Positions 16,452 through 24,593 of a stretch of 64,000 nucleotides of DNA are shown in pieces. Every line of letters begins with the position of its first letter. Position 1 is the stretch's first letter. A model generated the notes under the pieces. The model made no database searches and was not told where the DNA came from. It was given only the letters and a program-made list of their open reading frames with translations. The stretch is from assembly GCF_900198605.1 (NCBI RefSeq), contig NZ_FZPJ01000018.1, positions 1 to 64,000 on the forward strand. Reading direction: 5' to 3'. This DNA is from Helicobacter mesocricetorum (GTDB lineage Bacteria; Campylobacterota; Campylobacteria; Campylobacterales; Helicobacteraceae). Both the position numbers and the translations under genes were made by a program.

Positions 16452-17006
16452 TTAATTAAGAAAATATCGGATTGAGGCAAAAGCTTTTATAGAAGTTGTC
16501 GCAATTTTAAGGAGAGCTTGTGAATCTATAATACCTCCCAAAGCAAAAATTTCCGCCCTATAATCTTCTAAATGCAAATTATTTAAAAACTCTAACCCAA
16601 GAGGCTCTCCTTTATTGGGGATTGCAAAGATAGGGCTAATAGTAATTCCATTGACACCTAATAAATCCACTTTTTGCAAAATTTCTTCTGTGTGTGCGCT
16701 AAAAAAAACCAGAGAAAATTTTCTTTTCGCTTCTAAAATTAAATCCATTTGTGAAGCATTGCAATGCAATCCATCAAAGCCAAATTCTATCCCTAATTCA
16801 AAATTTGAATTAATAAGACTTGGAATTTTATATAATTGATTAAGTTCTAAAAAGATTTCTAAAAGCTTAGGATTAAAAGCTAATGTTTTATCGCGATAAC
16901 AAGCAAAGTGGATTTTGTGGGTATCAAGAATCCTCCTATAAAAGTCACAAAATTCTAAAGGAGTCGTGGGATAAAGAGTTGGAGAAGTAATGAGGTAAGC
17001 TTTAAT
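16452..17006 (-). CDS. ThiE/TenI-like protein with probable ATT start
   Basis: The open frame runs from a TAA at 17018-17016 to the stop at 16452. It encodes about 184 residues of a ThiE/TenI-type barrel: ITSPTLYP near the start, [10 protein letters not shown] where ThiE has DGVHLGQ, FSAHTEE for the VSxH loop, [14 protein letters not shown] for the pyrophosphate loop, and ALGGI near the end. No ATG, GTG or TTG occurs before the conserved N-terminal strand. The only well-placed initiator is ATT at 17006, after GAGGAAG, overlapping the atpB stop (CATTAA). Residues that bind the substrate in ThiE are partly changed, so it may not make thiamine phosphate. A more canonical thiE lies at the right end of the window. 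A truncated gene starting at an internal codon is the alternative. Confidence 0.65.
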   Translation of the reverse strand: MKAYLITSPTLYPTTPLEFCDFYRRILDTHKIHFACYRDKTLAFNPKLLEIFLELNQLYKIPSLINSNFELGIEFGFDGLHCNASQMDLILEAKRKFSLVFFSAHTEEILQKVDLLGVNGITISPIFAIPNKGEPLGLEFLNNLHLEDYRAEIFALGGIIDSQALLKIATTSIKAFASIRYFLN

Positions 17007-17685
17007 GCGCTTCCTCGCTTACCAAAACAGCTCCTGCTAAAAAGACATAAGTTAAAATCATAAAGATAAATGCTTGTAAAAATGCCATAAAAGTGAGGAT
17101 TAAAAATGCAGGGAGAGGTGCTACCCAAGGTGCTAACATAAGCATAACAAGTAAAAACATATCATCGCCTTTAATATTTCCAAAAAGACGAAATGACAAA
17201 GAGACTAAACGAGAGCAATGAGAAATAATCTCAATAGGAAACATTAAGGGTGCTAGTAAGGGTACAGGACCTGCAAAATGAGAAAAATATTTGACTATCC
17301 CAAAAGTCCTCATTCCTTCGAAATTATAATAAATAAACACAATCAAAGCTAAAGTAAGTGTAAAACTAAGACTTGAAGAAGGGGCTTCAAAACCGGGAAT
17401 AATACCAATAGCATTGGCTAAAAAAACAAAAAGTGCAATCGTTGCAGTAAGGGGCAAATACTTTCTAGCTTTTTCTTCCCCTATAACATCTTTTGCCATA
17501 AAAATAATACCACCTAAAAAAACCTCAAAAACATTCTGAATAGCACCAGGCACTATTTGCATCCTTGAAGTTGCAAGTTTCGCTAAAACAATAGCAATGA
17601 TGGCGATTAAAATTGTATGAAATGCGATAATAAAATCGTGATTATGGCTAATTAATCCCGCAAATGTAAAAAGTCTCCCATCCAT
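17002..17685 (-). CDS. atpB: ATP synthase F0 subunit a
   Basis: This 227-residue integral membrane protein forms the proton half-channels against the c-ring. The essential arginine lies in the [18 protein letters not shown] block at about residues 157-174. Five to six hydrophobic helices fit the family. It ends in VSEEAH, with its stop codon overlapped by the ThiE-like gene. As in other Campylobacterota, atpB is away from the main ATP synthase operon. Confidence 0.95.
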   Translation of the reverse strand: MDGRLFTFAGLISHNHDFIIAFHTILIAIIAIVLAKLATSRMQIVPGAIQNVFEVFLGGIIFMAKDVIGEEKARKYLPLTATIALFVFLANAIGIIPGFEAPSSSLSFTLTLALIVFIYYNFEGMRTFGIVKYFSHFAGPVPLLAPLMFPIEIISHCSRLVSLSFRLFGNIKGDDMFLLVMLMLAPWVAPLPAFLILTFMAFLQAFIFMILTYVFLAGAVLVSEEAH

Positions 17686-17741
17686 ATTTAGCTCCCAAAA
17701 TAAAAATTTCTTAATTATGCCAAAAAAATTTTAATATTAAA

Positions 17742-18233
17742 TTAACTTTTACTAACAACTGAAGTCTTAAGGATTAAATCATACATTGTCTTTTTATCTT
17801 TTCTCCACAAAGGAGACAATACACCAATAATTATAGAACTAGAAATAAGAAACAAAATAAACCTAACAAAAGCAAAGAAGAAAGTTACTTTTTTACCATC
17901 ATCCCGAATAAGCAATAAATCATAAGCCTTTTTACCGGGAGTTTGAGACTTAAACTTTAAAAACAAAGAAACAATCACACCATAGAGTAAGACCCCCACT
18001 AAAGGACCCCATATAGATTCACGAAAATCTTTTGCATTCCCTATAACAACATAAGTAAGCAGATATAAAATAGGAATATAAATCATAAAAATATCAACAA
18101 TTTGAGCCTTTAGCCTTTGAATAAAACTAGCTGAAGCAATCTCGTAATTCTTAGAATTTTCATATAATGTTTGATTTAAATTTTCTTGAGGATTTTGTTT
18201 AAACCTCCTCCAATGTTTTGCGTTTTTACCCAT
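17742..18233 (-). CDS. RDD-family membrane protein
   Basis: This protein of 163 residues has three hydrophobic helices. The RDD-like first helix starts with RLKAQIVDIFMIYIPIL near residues 39-55, with the family's Arg and Asp. The helix around GVLLYGVIVSLFLKFKSQTPGKKAYDLLLI carries the QTPGKK turn that is typical of RDD proteins. The function of the family is unclear; some members are implicated in ion exchange. It starts one base after the pyrE stop codon, so it is likely co-transcribed with pyrE, as in H. pylori. Confidence 0.85.
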   Translation of the reverse strand: MGKNAKHWRRFKQNPQENLNQTLYENSKNYEIASASFIQRLKAQIVDIFMIYIPILYLLTYVVIGNAKDFRESIWGPLVGVLLYGVIVSLFLKFKSQTPGKKAYDLLLIRDDGKKVTFFFAFVRFILFLISSSIIIGVLSPLWRKDKKTMYDLILKTSVVSKS

Positions 18234-18845
18234 TTAATTCCCGCGACTACCGGGCTTAATAGCAACACTACCTTGCTTACATAAAGGACAATTTGTAGCC
18301 TCATAGGTATCAAAAATAAAATCTCCTAAAGCAAATAAAGGTAGAGAGGAATCTAACTTACATTCTGTGGTATCACTAGTCTTAAGAGCGTTAAATCTCT
18401 TACAAATTCCACGATTAGCTAAAGCTGCATAGGCAACAACTTTTCCCCCTAGAGATTCTACGATTTTAGCGCATTCCATAGCAGAACCTCCGGTGGTAAT
18501 AATATCCTCACAAACTAAAACCTTCTCAGACTTATGTATCTCAAAACCCCTTCTTAGAGTCATTTCTCCATTAACGCGTTCTGTAAAGATAAATCTCACA
18601 CCAAGGCATCTTGCAAGCTCATAACCCGCCAAAATACCTCCTAATGCAGGAGAGCAAACACATTCCACTTGTATTTTAGATTCTTGAATAAGTTTTGCTA
18701 AAGATTGTGCCAATTCATAAGCTACTTTTGGATTTTCCAAAACTTTGGCAGATTGTAGATAAAAGGGGGAATGTTTTCCACTACTTAACAAGAAATGCCC
18801 CTCTAAAAGCGCATTTGCCTCCTTATAAATCTGCATAATATCCAT
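18234..18845 (-). CDS. pyrE: Orotate phosphoribosyltransferase
   Basis: This cytoplasmic enzyme of 203 residues joins orotate and PRPP to give orotidine monophosphate in pyrimidine synthesis. The PRPP loop [14 protein letters not shown] is at about residues 109-122, with the acidic pair followed by [19 protein letters not shown] near the N terminus is the orotate-binding region. Ribosome binding site AAGGAG lies seven bases upstream of the ATG at 18845. A possible -10 (TATGAT, 18918-18913) lies about 68 bases upstream. Confidence 0.93.
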   Translation of the reverse strand: MDIMQIYKEANALLEGHFLLSSGKHSPFYLQSAKVLENPKVAYELAQSLAKLIQESKIQVECVCSPALGGILAGYELARCLGVRFIFTERVNGEMTLRRGFEIHKSEKVLVCEDIITTGGSAMECAKIVESLGGKVVAYAALANRGICKRFNALKTSDTTECKLDSSLPLFALGDFIFDTYEATNCPLCKQGSVAIKPGSRGN

Positions 18846-19150
18846 AAACTCTCCTTATTTAGACTAAAACTTCCTCTGAAAGCTATCAAATTAAAGCATT
18901 TAGCACATGGCAATCATACCAATACTTCTCACTTATTCCACTTAAATACAATGTTGTTTTAAATTTTAAAATACAAACTCCTCTCCACTACCTTTGACAT
19001 TATCTCCCAAGCCAAATAAAGCCTTTTTGAGTATGATTTCAAGATTTTCATTTTCTAATTTTTATTTAAATACCCTTTGAAAATATCTTATTTAACAATA
19101 TAAGAATATCTCCAATTGCTACAAGGTAATTATAAAACTTCTATTCTCAA
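18846..19150. other. 305-bp intergenic region, no gene seen
   Basis: This AT-rich spacer lies between frr and pyrE. I find no open frame with a ribosome binding site, no tRNA-like fold and no strong terminator. The only candidate signal is TGGTATGAT on the minus strand (18920-18913), a plausible extended -10 for pyrE. Confidence 0.5.
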
Positions 19151-19711
19151 CTAAATTTTTAATAGTTCTTCTTCTTTATGTTTGACTAACTCATCAATTT
19201 TTTTGACCGCATTATCGGTAAATTTTTGAATCTCATCTTGACCTTTTTTGGATTCATCTTCACTAATTGCCTTATCTTTTTCTAGCTTTTTAACCTTATC
19301 ATTAGAATCTTTGCGAATGTTCCTAATGGCTATTTTTGCTTTCTCACCAATATTCTTAGCTTCTTTAGCAATCTCCTTTCTTTGCTCACTCGTCATTGGA
19401 GGAAAAAAGAGTTTAATGCACTCACCATCATTATTTGGATTGACACCAATATTAGCCTCTTGTATTGCTCTTTCAATATCTTTTAAAAGGCTTTTTTCCC
19501 AAGGTGTTATAGCAATAGTATTTGCATCTTGAACAATAACAGAACCCACTTGATTAAGGGGAGTTGGGGTATCATAATAATCAACACAAATAGGTTCGAC
19601 AATCGAAACAGAGACCTTTCCACTCCTTAAAGTTCCAAATTCTTTTTTCATAGATTCAATACTTTTATTCATTATCTCTTGTGTGTGTCTGTAAATATCT
19701 TGCAAACTCAT
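19151..19711 (-). CDS. frr: Ribosome recycling factor
   Basis: This 186-residue protein splits post-termination ribosomes together with EF-G. Family features include [21 protein letters not shown] near residues 20-40, the central [14 protein letters not shown] loop and the long C-terminal coiled coil ([20 protein letters not shown]). The length is typical. It follows secG in the same orientation with an 18-base gap, the same order as in H. pylori. Confidence 0.96.
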   Translation of the reverse strand: MSLQDIYRHTQEIMNKSIESMKKEFGTLRSGKVSVSIVEPICVDYYDTPTPLNQVGSVIVQDANTIAITPWEKSLLKDIERAIQEANIGVNPNNDGECIKLFFPPMTSEQRKEIAKEAKNIGEKAKIAIRNIRKDSNDKVKKLEKDKAISEDESKKGQDEIQKFTDNAVKKIDELVKHKEEELLKI

Positions 19712-19729
19712 TTTCTTCCTTTAGAATCT

Positions 19730-20053
19730 TTACTTCTCTTGTGGTAACACTGGAATATTTGGTGCAGCTGGGGCTTGATTGTCAATTTTAGGGGAAACAC
19801 TTACATTATCTAAAATAGAACTTTTAGAATCTTGTAAATAGAGATAGCCTAAGGCAATAGTATTAAGAACAAACAAAAACCCTAACCCAAAAGTCAATTT
19901 TGCTAAAAATCCAGCAGGTCCCTTTGCGCCAAACAAACTCTCATTGCTCCCACTATAAGCTCCAAGTCCTATGCTTGAGCTTTTCTGCAACATTACAATA
20001 ATTGTAACAAGAATCGCCAAAACAAATTGCAACACCAATAAAATTCCACTCAT
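19730..20053 (-). CDS. secG: Preprotein translocase subunit SecG
   Basis: This small inner-membrane protein of 107 residues has two helices (residues about 2-22 and 52-72) and assists SecYEG translocation. The loop between them, VMLQKSSSIGLGAYSGSNESLFGAKGPAGFLAK, carries the family's Gln-Lys-Ser and FG-rich pattern. The C-terminal tail is polar and Pro-rich, as seen in other Campylobacterota. It lies between msrQ and frr. Confidence 0.93.
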   Translation of the reverse strand: MSGILLVLQFVLAILVTIIVMLQKSSSIGLGAYSGSNESLFGAKGPAGFLAKLTFGLGFLFVLNTIALGYLYLQDSKSSILDNVSVSPKIDNQAPAAPNIPVLPQEK

Positions 20054-20115
20054 AATTTGCCTCGAAAATAAAATTCTTGAGATTCTACTAAAACTTAACT
20101 AATACAAGCATAAAA

Positions 20116-20655
20116 TCAACCCTTTTTAAAAGCCATCACGACTTTAAAAGAAAGGATTAGTAAAATCACAAAAGCACTTAAGAGATAGCTAAGGGATAGG
20201 ATTTTTTGAATTAACAAAAGATGGATAAGCGCAAAAACAATCGCTACATAAACCGCATAATAGAGCTTCAAGCGATAGAAATATCCTCCAAATAAAAAAC
20301 AAATCCATAATAAAACAAAGCTTAAAAACCCAAAATACAGATAATATTTACTTTTTAACTCCTCTACAATCAAGAGAAAGTTCCAATCAAAATCTATCGC
20401 AAAAAAGATTCCACTATGCACAAGTGCGCTAACTAAGGCTAATAATCCAAAGCTTTTTTTAATAGCTTTAAAAACAACCAAAGAAGCCACCAAAAAGCCA
20501 ATACTTACCCATCCGCTAAAAAAATATAAACTTGCTAAGGGGTCAGCAAAATTGCCAATTTGATAGCTTTCCACACCTAATACAATCTGCCATAAAAGGA
20601 GAAAAATTCCAACCATTAAGAGGATTTCTAAAAAGATTCTATAACTCTTTTTCAC
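20116..20655 (-). CDS. msrQ: MsrQ-like heme membrane subunit of the methionine sulfoxide reductase
   Basis: This 179-residue protein has about six hydrophobic helices and belongs to the ferric-reductase-like MsrQ group. It would pass electrons from the quinone pool to periplasmic MsrP. It lies nine bases behind msrP. A His in ALVHSG and one in FALIHLLL are possible heme ligands. A third conserved His, normally in a K-L-H motif of the penultimate helix, appears replaced by Tyr (KLYYAVY). This could mean one heme fewer, or a diverged protein. Confidence 0.8.
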   Translation of the reverse strand: MKKSYRIFLEILLMVGIFLLLWQIVLGVESYQIGNFADPLASLYFFSGWVSIGFLVASLVVFKAIKKSFGLLALVSALVHSGIFFAIDFDWNFLLIVEELKSKYYLYFGFLSFVLLWICFLFGGYFYRLKLYYAVYVAIVFALIHLLLIQKILSLSYLLSAFVILLILSFKVVMAFKKG

Positions 20656-20663
20656 CTCTGTCC

Positions 20664-21665
20664 TTAATAAAGTTTTTTTCTATCAAGCCCTGCGTAAAGA
20701 TGCTCAACCTCTTTGGCATAACCATTCAAATATAAAGTCGGAATTCTCCCTCTTTGTCCAATTACGCGCTCACTGCTTTGAGACCACCTGGGGTGTGAAA
20801 CTTCAGGATCGACATTGCCATAAAAGCCATATTCTCTAGGATTTTCTTTCTCCCAAGTTGAAATAGGCTGCTCTTTTAAAAATTCGATTTTATTAATAGA
20901 TTTAATCATCTTATAGCCATATTTCCAAGGAACTACTAATCTAATGGGCGCACCATTTTGTGGCAATAATCTCTTTTTATACATTCCAACAGCAAGCATA
21001 GATAGAGGATTCATTGCTTCATCAAGCCTTAAACCTTCTTTATAAGGAAAATCAAGGAAGCTTGTCCCCATACCAATTCCAAGCCCTAAAAATCCTCCTT
21101 GCATTCGGAATTGCTTAGGATCATAAAGAGTAGTAAAGCGAATATATTTTGCCGCTTTGGTAGGTTTAGCAAAATTAATGAATTCTCTTAACTCAAACCC
21201 AATCCAAGGAATCACCATACTCCAAGCCTCTACACATCGAAACCGATAAACTCTCTCTACTAGAGTCATTTTCGCAATCAGCTCTTCAACATCAATTGCA
21301 AAAGGTTTCTGCACCTCCCCTTCTATACTAATGCTCCAAGGTGAGGTTTTTAGAGAGCCTGCATTATTTTTTGGATCACTCTTAGAATATCCAAATTCAT
21401 AAAAATTATTATAACTTGTTGCCAATTCTTCTGGAGTTGGGAATATAACATTTCTATTAATTTTTAACATTTCTTTGTCGCTCATTGGGCGATAATGCAA
21501 ATTAGCCGTTTTAGCAATATCCGCTAAAAGATTTTCCGCGCTCAACGCAGCGACCAAACTACCAGCCCCAAGCTTTAGAAACTTTCTTCTTTGCTCAAAA
21601 AAACCTTCAGGGGTTACCTTTTGATATTCTTTAGCAGTAACTGATTGATATTTAAATTTTTTCAT
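20664..21665 (-). CDS. msrP: Periplasmic methionine sulfoxide reductase catalytic subunit MsrP
   Basis: This molybdopterin enzyme of 333 residues reduces methionine sulfoxide in periplasmic proteins. A Tat signal EQRRKFLKLGAGS lies at about residues 24-36. The molybdenum-binding Cys is in RFRCVEAW near residue 143. WKYGYKMIKSI near 250 and the C-terminal region are typical of the sulfite-oxidase fold YedY/MsrP. It needs MsrQ, which is encoded directly downstream. Length and motifs are intact. Confidence 0.94.
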   Translation of the reverse strand: MKKFKYQSVTAKEYQKVTPEGFFEQRRKFLKLGAGSLVAALSAENLLADIAKTANLHYRPMSDKEMLKINRNVIFPTPEELATSYNNFYEFGYSKSDPKNNAGSLKTSPWSISIEGEVQKPFAIDVEELIAKMTLVERVYRFRCVEAWSMVIPWIGFELREFINFAKPTKAAKYIRFTTLYDPKQFRMQGGFLGLGIGMGTSFLDFPYKEGLRLDEAMNPLSMLAVGMYKKRLLPQNGAPIRLVVPWKYGYKMIKSINKIEFLKEQPISTWEKENPREYGFYGNVDPEVSHPRWSQSSERVIGQRGRIPTLYLNGYAKEVEHLYAGLDRKKLY

Positions 21666-21694
21666 ATAAAATTCCTTAAACTAAAAGTGGGATC

Positions 21695-23356
21695 TTACAA
21701 TAAAAAATCTATAATTTCGGTAGAAAACATCTCGGAATTTTTAGGTAAATAATGGATAAATTGATCCAAAAATTGCTTATTTAAAAATATCTCACCGCAA
21801 ACGATAATACCCTTAGTGTTATAGCTCTCTTCCATATCTCGACTAAAATTGGCAAAAAACTCAGCAAAAGAATCTACAATCCCAAAACATAATAACTCTT
21901 TTTCCACCCCCGCTAGTTTAAAACTCATCACAGAGCGCAAAGTTTTTAAAGTATCAAGATAAACTTTTCCCTCATCATTGCGTTCTAATTTAAAATCAAT
22001 ACGCGGTCCTTTTTGCCCCACAAAATTTGATGCGCATTCTAAAACTTGGTAGGCAAGGGACATTAAATCCATAGAATCTACTTTAAAATCCAATAAAATC
22101 CCACACATTCCTATTAATTCCAAAAGATTGGAGGATATTTTTGATTCTTTAGGATAGGTTTCTAACTCACTTATTAAATCTTGGTTTTCTCTAGTGAAGT
22201 TTTTCAACAAAGATTGCGTGGTTTTATTAAACACCTTTAATTCTTCAATCCTCAAAGCAATATTCGATTCAAAAATAAATTCTAAGGGTTCTTTAAAGCT
22301 CTGATTAAAATAAAGCATAAAACGGGTTTGCCCTCTACCTAAATAAAGTAAATTTACCTTTTCTAATTTGTCTCTTAAAATAATGTTTTCAAATTCTTTC
22401 ATAACAGAATGAGAAATATCTTGTGTTGTTGCAAAATGATGCTGAAGAATTAAAGAATTCTTACCCACACTAACAAAAGTTGGGGAAGACTCTTGAGCAA
22501 TAAAATAACAAAGCCCAAGCTCTATTTTTTCTTCTTTTAAAGGCAATAAATATAAACCGCTATACTCTTCTAAAAATTTTGTCAAAAGAACCAAAAGTGG
22601 CTCATAGGGCAAAACACACGACACAAAAGATTGGGAGAAAAATTCCATAAAAATGGATTTTGGCTTTAACTTTATAAGGGGCTTTTCTAAAGTTGCTAAA
22701 GCTTGAAGTTCTTCTTGAGAGGTTTTAAAAAATATTTGGGCATTATTCAAACAAAAAGGCATAAACCAATAATCACCCTCTATTTTTGCAGGATTCTTTT
22801 CATCTAGTAAAACTAGTTCCCTCTTCCCATAAATAGTCTTTAAAAAAACTCTCTGCTTTTTCTTCAAAGCTTGGGATAAATGCTCCAAAGAATCTTCTAA
22901 TAAAGCCTTTGAATCTATGAGCTTTTTACCCTCACTACTAAAAAAACTCAAAGGAGTTTGAGTAAAATTAATAAAATCTCCCCATAAATTACAAAAGTTT
23001 TCATTGTTCTTATCCGTGATTACCTGCAACTCTAAAGCACTAAGATAAGAGGAAAAACTAGGATGGCAAATTTCTAAAGGAGGCTCGTTAGAGACTTCAT
23101 CTTCTCCTAATATTTTCATCTCTTTAAAACCCCACTGCAAAGAGAGCGGAATAACTTTAGATAAGTAATTGGTAAATTCTAAAACAACAGATTCCTCACC
23201 AAAGACTTGGAGAGAAAACTCCTTATCATCGCCATAAAATTGACCTTCTAGGGAATATCGCTGAAGCGAATTGTCTAAAATTTTTACAATAAAATTCTTA
23301 ACATTTTGCGAACTTTGGAACTCTTCAATAAAGCCAAAAACAAGAGAAATTTTCAC
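21695..23356 (-). CDS. hydE: Hydrogenase-associated protein HydE
   Basis: This protein of about 553 residues is the last gene of the hydrogenase operon. The corresponding HydE of H. pylori and Wolinella is needed for hydrogenase activity. The first 80 residues (KISLVFGFIEEFQSS onward) have an acylphosphatase-like pattern reminiscent of HypF. I see no zinc fingers or carbamoyltransferase motifs elsewhere, so its biochemistry is open. The chosen start is GTG at 23356, one base after the hydD stop. An ATG at 23386 would overlap hydD by 29 bases and has no better ribosome binding site. Coiled and leucine-rich stretches fill the C-terminal half. Confidence 0.8.
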   Translation of the reverse strand: MKISLVFGFIEEFQSSQNVKNFIVKILDNSLQRYSLEGQFYGDDKEFSLQVFGEESVVLEFTNYLSKVIPLSLQWGFKEMKILGEDEVSNEPPLEICHPSFSSYLSALELQVITDKNNENFCNLWGDFINFTQTPLSFFSSEGKKLIDSKALLEDSLEHLSQALKKKQRVFLKTIYGKRELVLLDEKNPAKIEGDYWFMPFCLNNAQIFFKTSQEELQALATLEKPLIKLKPKSIFMEFFSQSFVSCVLPYEPLLVLLTKFLEEYSGLYLLPLKEEKIELGLCYFIAQESSPTFVSVGKNSLILQHHFATTQDISHSVMKEFENIILRDKLEKVNLLYLGRGQTRFMLYFNQSFKEPLEFIFESNIALRIEELKVFNKTTQSLLKNFTRENQDLISELETYPKESKISSNLLELIGMCGILLDFKVDSMDLMSLAYQVLECASNFVGQKGPRIDFKLERNDEGKVYLDTLKTLRSVMSFKLAGVEKELLCFGIVDSFAEFFANFSRDMEESYNTKGIIVCGEIFLNKQFLDQFIHYLPKNSEMFSTEIIDFLL

Positions 23357-23357
23357 T

Positions 23358-23894
23358 CTAATAGCCCTTATAAGAAAAACGTGCAACTTCTTGCAAGGGT
23401 TGATTATCTCTTTTGCAGACTTTTATAGCTAAGGATTCCAAATACTCAATAGCTTGTGTTTCCATAATTTTTGCCGCTTGTAAAATTTCTTTGGATAATT
23501 CAAAGGTTGGGTCTGTGTCAATAACAAAGGGCTTCACGCCTAAAATCTTTGTAGGGGGCAGGTCCCCTAACATCTCAATCATTCTTAAAGTCTGGAGCAT
23601 TTCAACTTCGTGCGCACTTCCAGCCCAAGTAATATTATTAGGAACAGCACTAAAATCAAAAAAATAAACATCACCCACTTTGGCATCATTAGCATCTATA
23701 CAATCTAAAATTAACACGTTATCATATTGTGTAATAAGGGGAATCAAATGTTGAGCCATAGTCCCACCATCGACAATATCAACACTATTCTCTCCGCTAA
23801 AAGTATAATTTACTTTAAGGAGATTTGAAAGATGAACTCCAATTCCCTCATCTCCAAATAAAATATTGCCTATCCCTAGAACTAAAATCCTCAA
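23358..23894 (-). CDS. hydD: Hydrogenase maturation protease HydD
   Basis: This 178-residue endopeptidase of the HyaD/HybD family cuts the C-terminal extension of the large subunit after nickel insertion. Nickel-sensing residues are visible: Glu in GNILFGDEGIG at about residue 16, Asp in LDCIDA near 63 and His in SAHEVEMLQT near 94. The gene lies nine bases behind hydC and just before hydE, so it is in the same operon as its substrate. Confidence 0.93.
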   Translation of the reverse strand: MRILVLGIGNILFGDEGIGVHLSNLLKVNYTFSGENSVDIVDGGTMAQHLIPLITQYDNVLILDCIDANDAKVGDVYFFDFSAVPNNITWAGSAHEVEMLQTLRMIEMLGDLPPTKILGVKPFVIDTDPTFELSKEILQAAKIMETQAIEYLESLAIKVCKRDNQPLQEVARFSYKGY

Positions 23895-23902
23895 AATTAT
23901 CC

Positions 23903-24580
23903 CTAATGTTGTCCATCTTTTTCGAATTTATAGCCACCAACAATAGTATCAACACCTGCTCCAGGGTATCTTATAGAATTCCAAACAGCCATATAAATAT
24001 GCACAGGGAGAAAAATAATAAATGCCCAAGTTAAAATATGATGAATCCCCCTAACATTTGCAATCCCTCCAAATAACACCTCTAAAGGTCTAAGAAAAGA
24101 CAAGAACCCACCAAGTCCTTCGTGAAATACATGTGCATATAAGATTAATCCCGTAAGGGAAATAGCAAAAATTAAAAACATTACACCTATATAGGTTGCA
24201 AGCTGAATAGGATTATAAGCCCCTTTTATACGAGGATGTGATGCTATAAACAAATAAGTTCCTATGATCTTAACCCACACAATAGGATTAACGAGATCCA
24301 AAAATGAACGTCTCTCTATGTGGCATTCTTTAGAAAAAAGAAAAATATAAACTCTAAAAATTGAAACTGCTATCAACAAAAACCCAAAAATCAAATGCCA
24401 ACTACGCATTAAAGCATACAAAAATCCTACTGGTTCGCCGGTAAAATTATTGGGTGCTAAAAAGGGATAAGCGATATAAAAACCTGTTGCCATTAATGCA
24501 AAGATAGAAAAGGCTCTTATCCAATGGAATATTCTTGTGAGCCTTGAAAACTCATAAATGGACTTATATTTTGTCTCCAT
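23903..24580 (-). CDS. hydC: Hydrogenase cytochrome b subunit HydC
   Basis: This 225-residue integral membrane di-heme cytochrome b anchors the hydrogenase and passes electrons to menaquinone. Four hydrophobic helices carry His residues at RIFHWIRAF near residue 18, RSWHLIFGF near 62, and HHILTW/PVHIYMAVW near 186-205. The Gly-Ala-Gly stretch after the last helix (RYPGAGVDTIVGG) is typical of HydC/HyaC. The gene lies 13 bases behind hydB. Confidence 0.94.
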   Translation of the reverse strand: METKYKSIYEFSRLTRIFHWIRAFSIFALMATGFYIAYPFLAPNNFTGEPVGFLYALMRSWHLIFGFLLIAVSIFRVYIFLFSKECHIERRSFLDLVNPIVWVKIIGTYLFIASHPRIKGAYNPIQLATYIGVMFLIFAISLTGLILYAHVFHEGLGGFLSFLRPLEVLFGGIANVRGIHHILTWAFIIFLPVHIYMAVWNSIRYPGAGVDTIVGGYKFEKDGQH

Positions 24581-24593
24581 AATCTCCTCCTTT

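Noticed and set aside
18846-19150. A small RNA or tRNA in the frr-pyrE gap
   Set aside because: No cloverleaf, no strong terminator stem and no conserved core could be seen in either strand.
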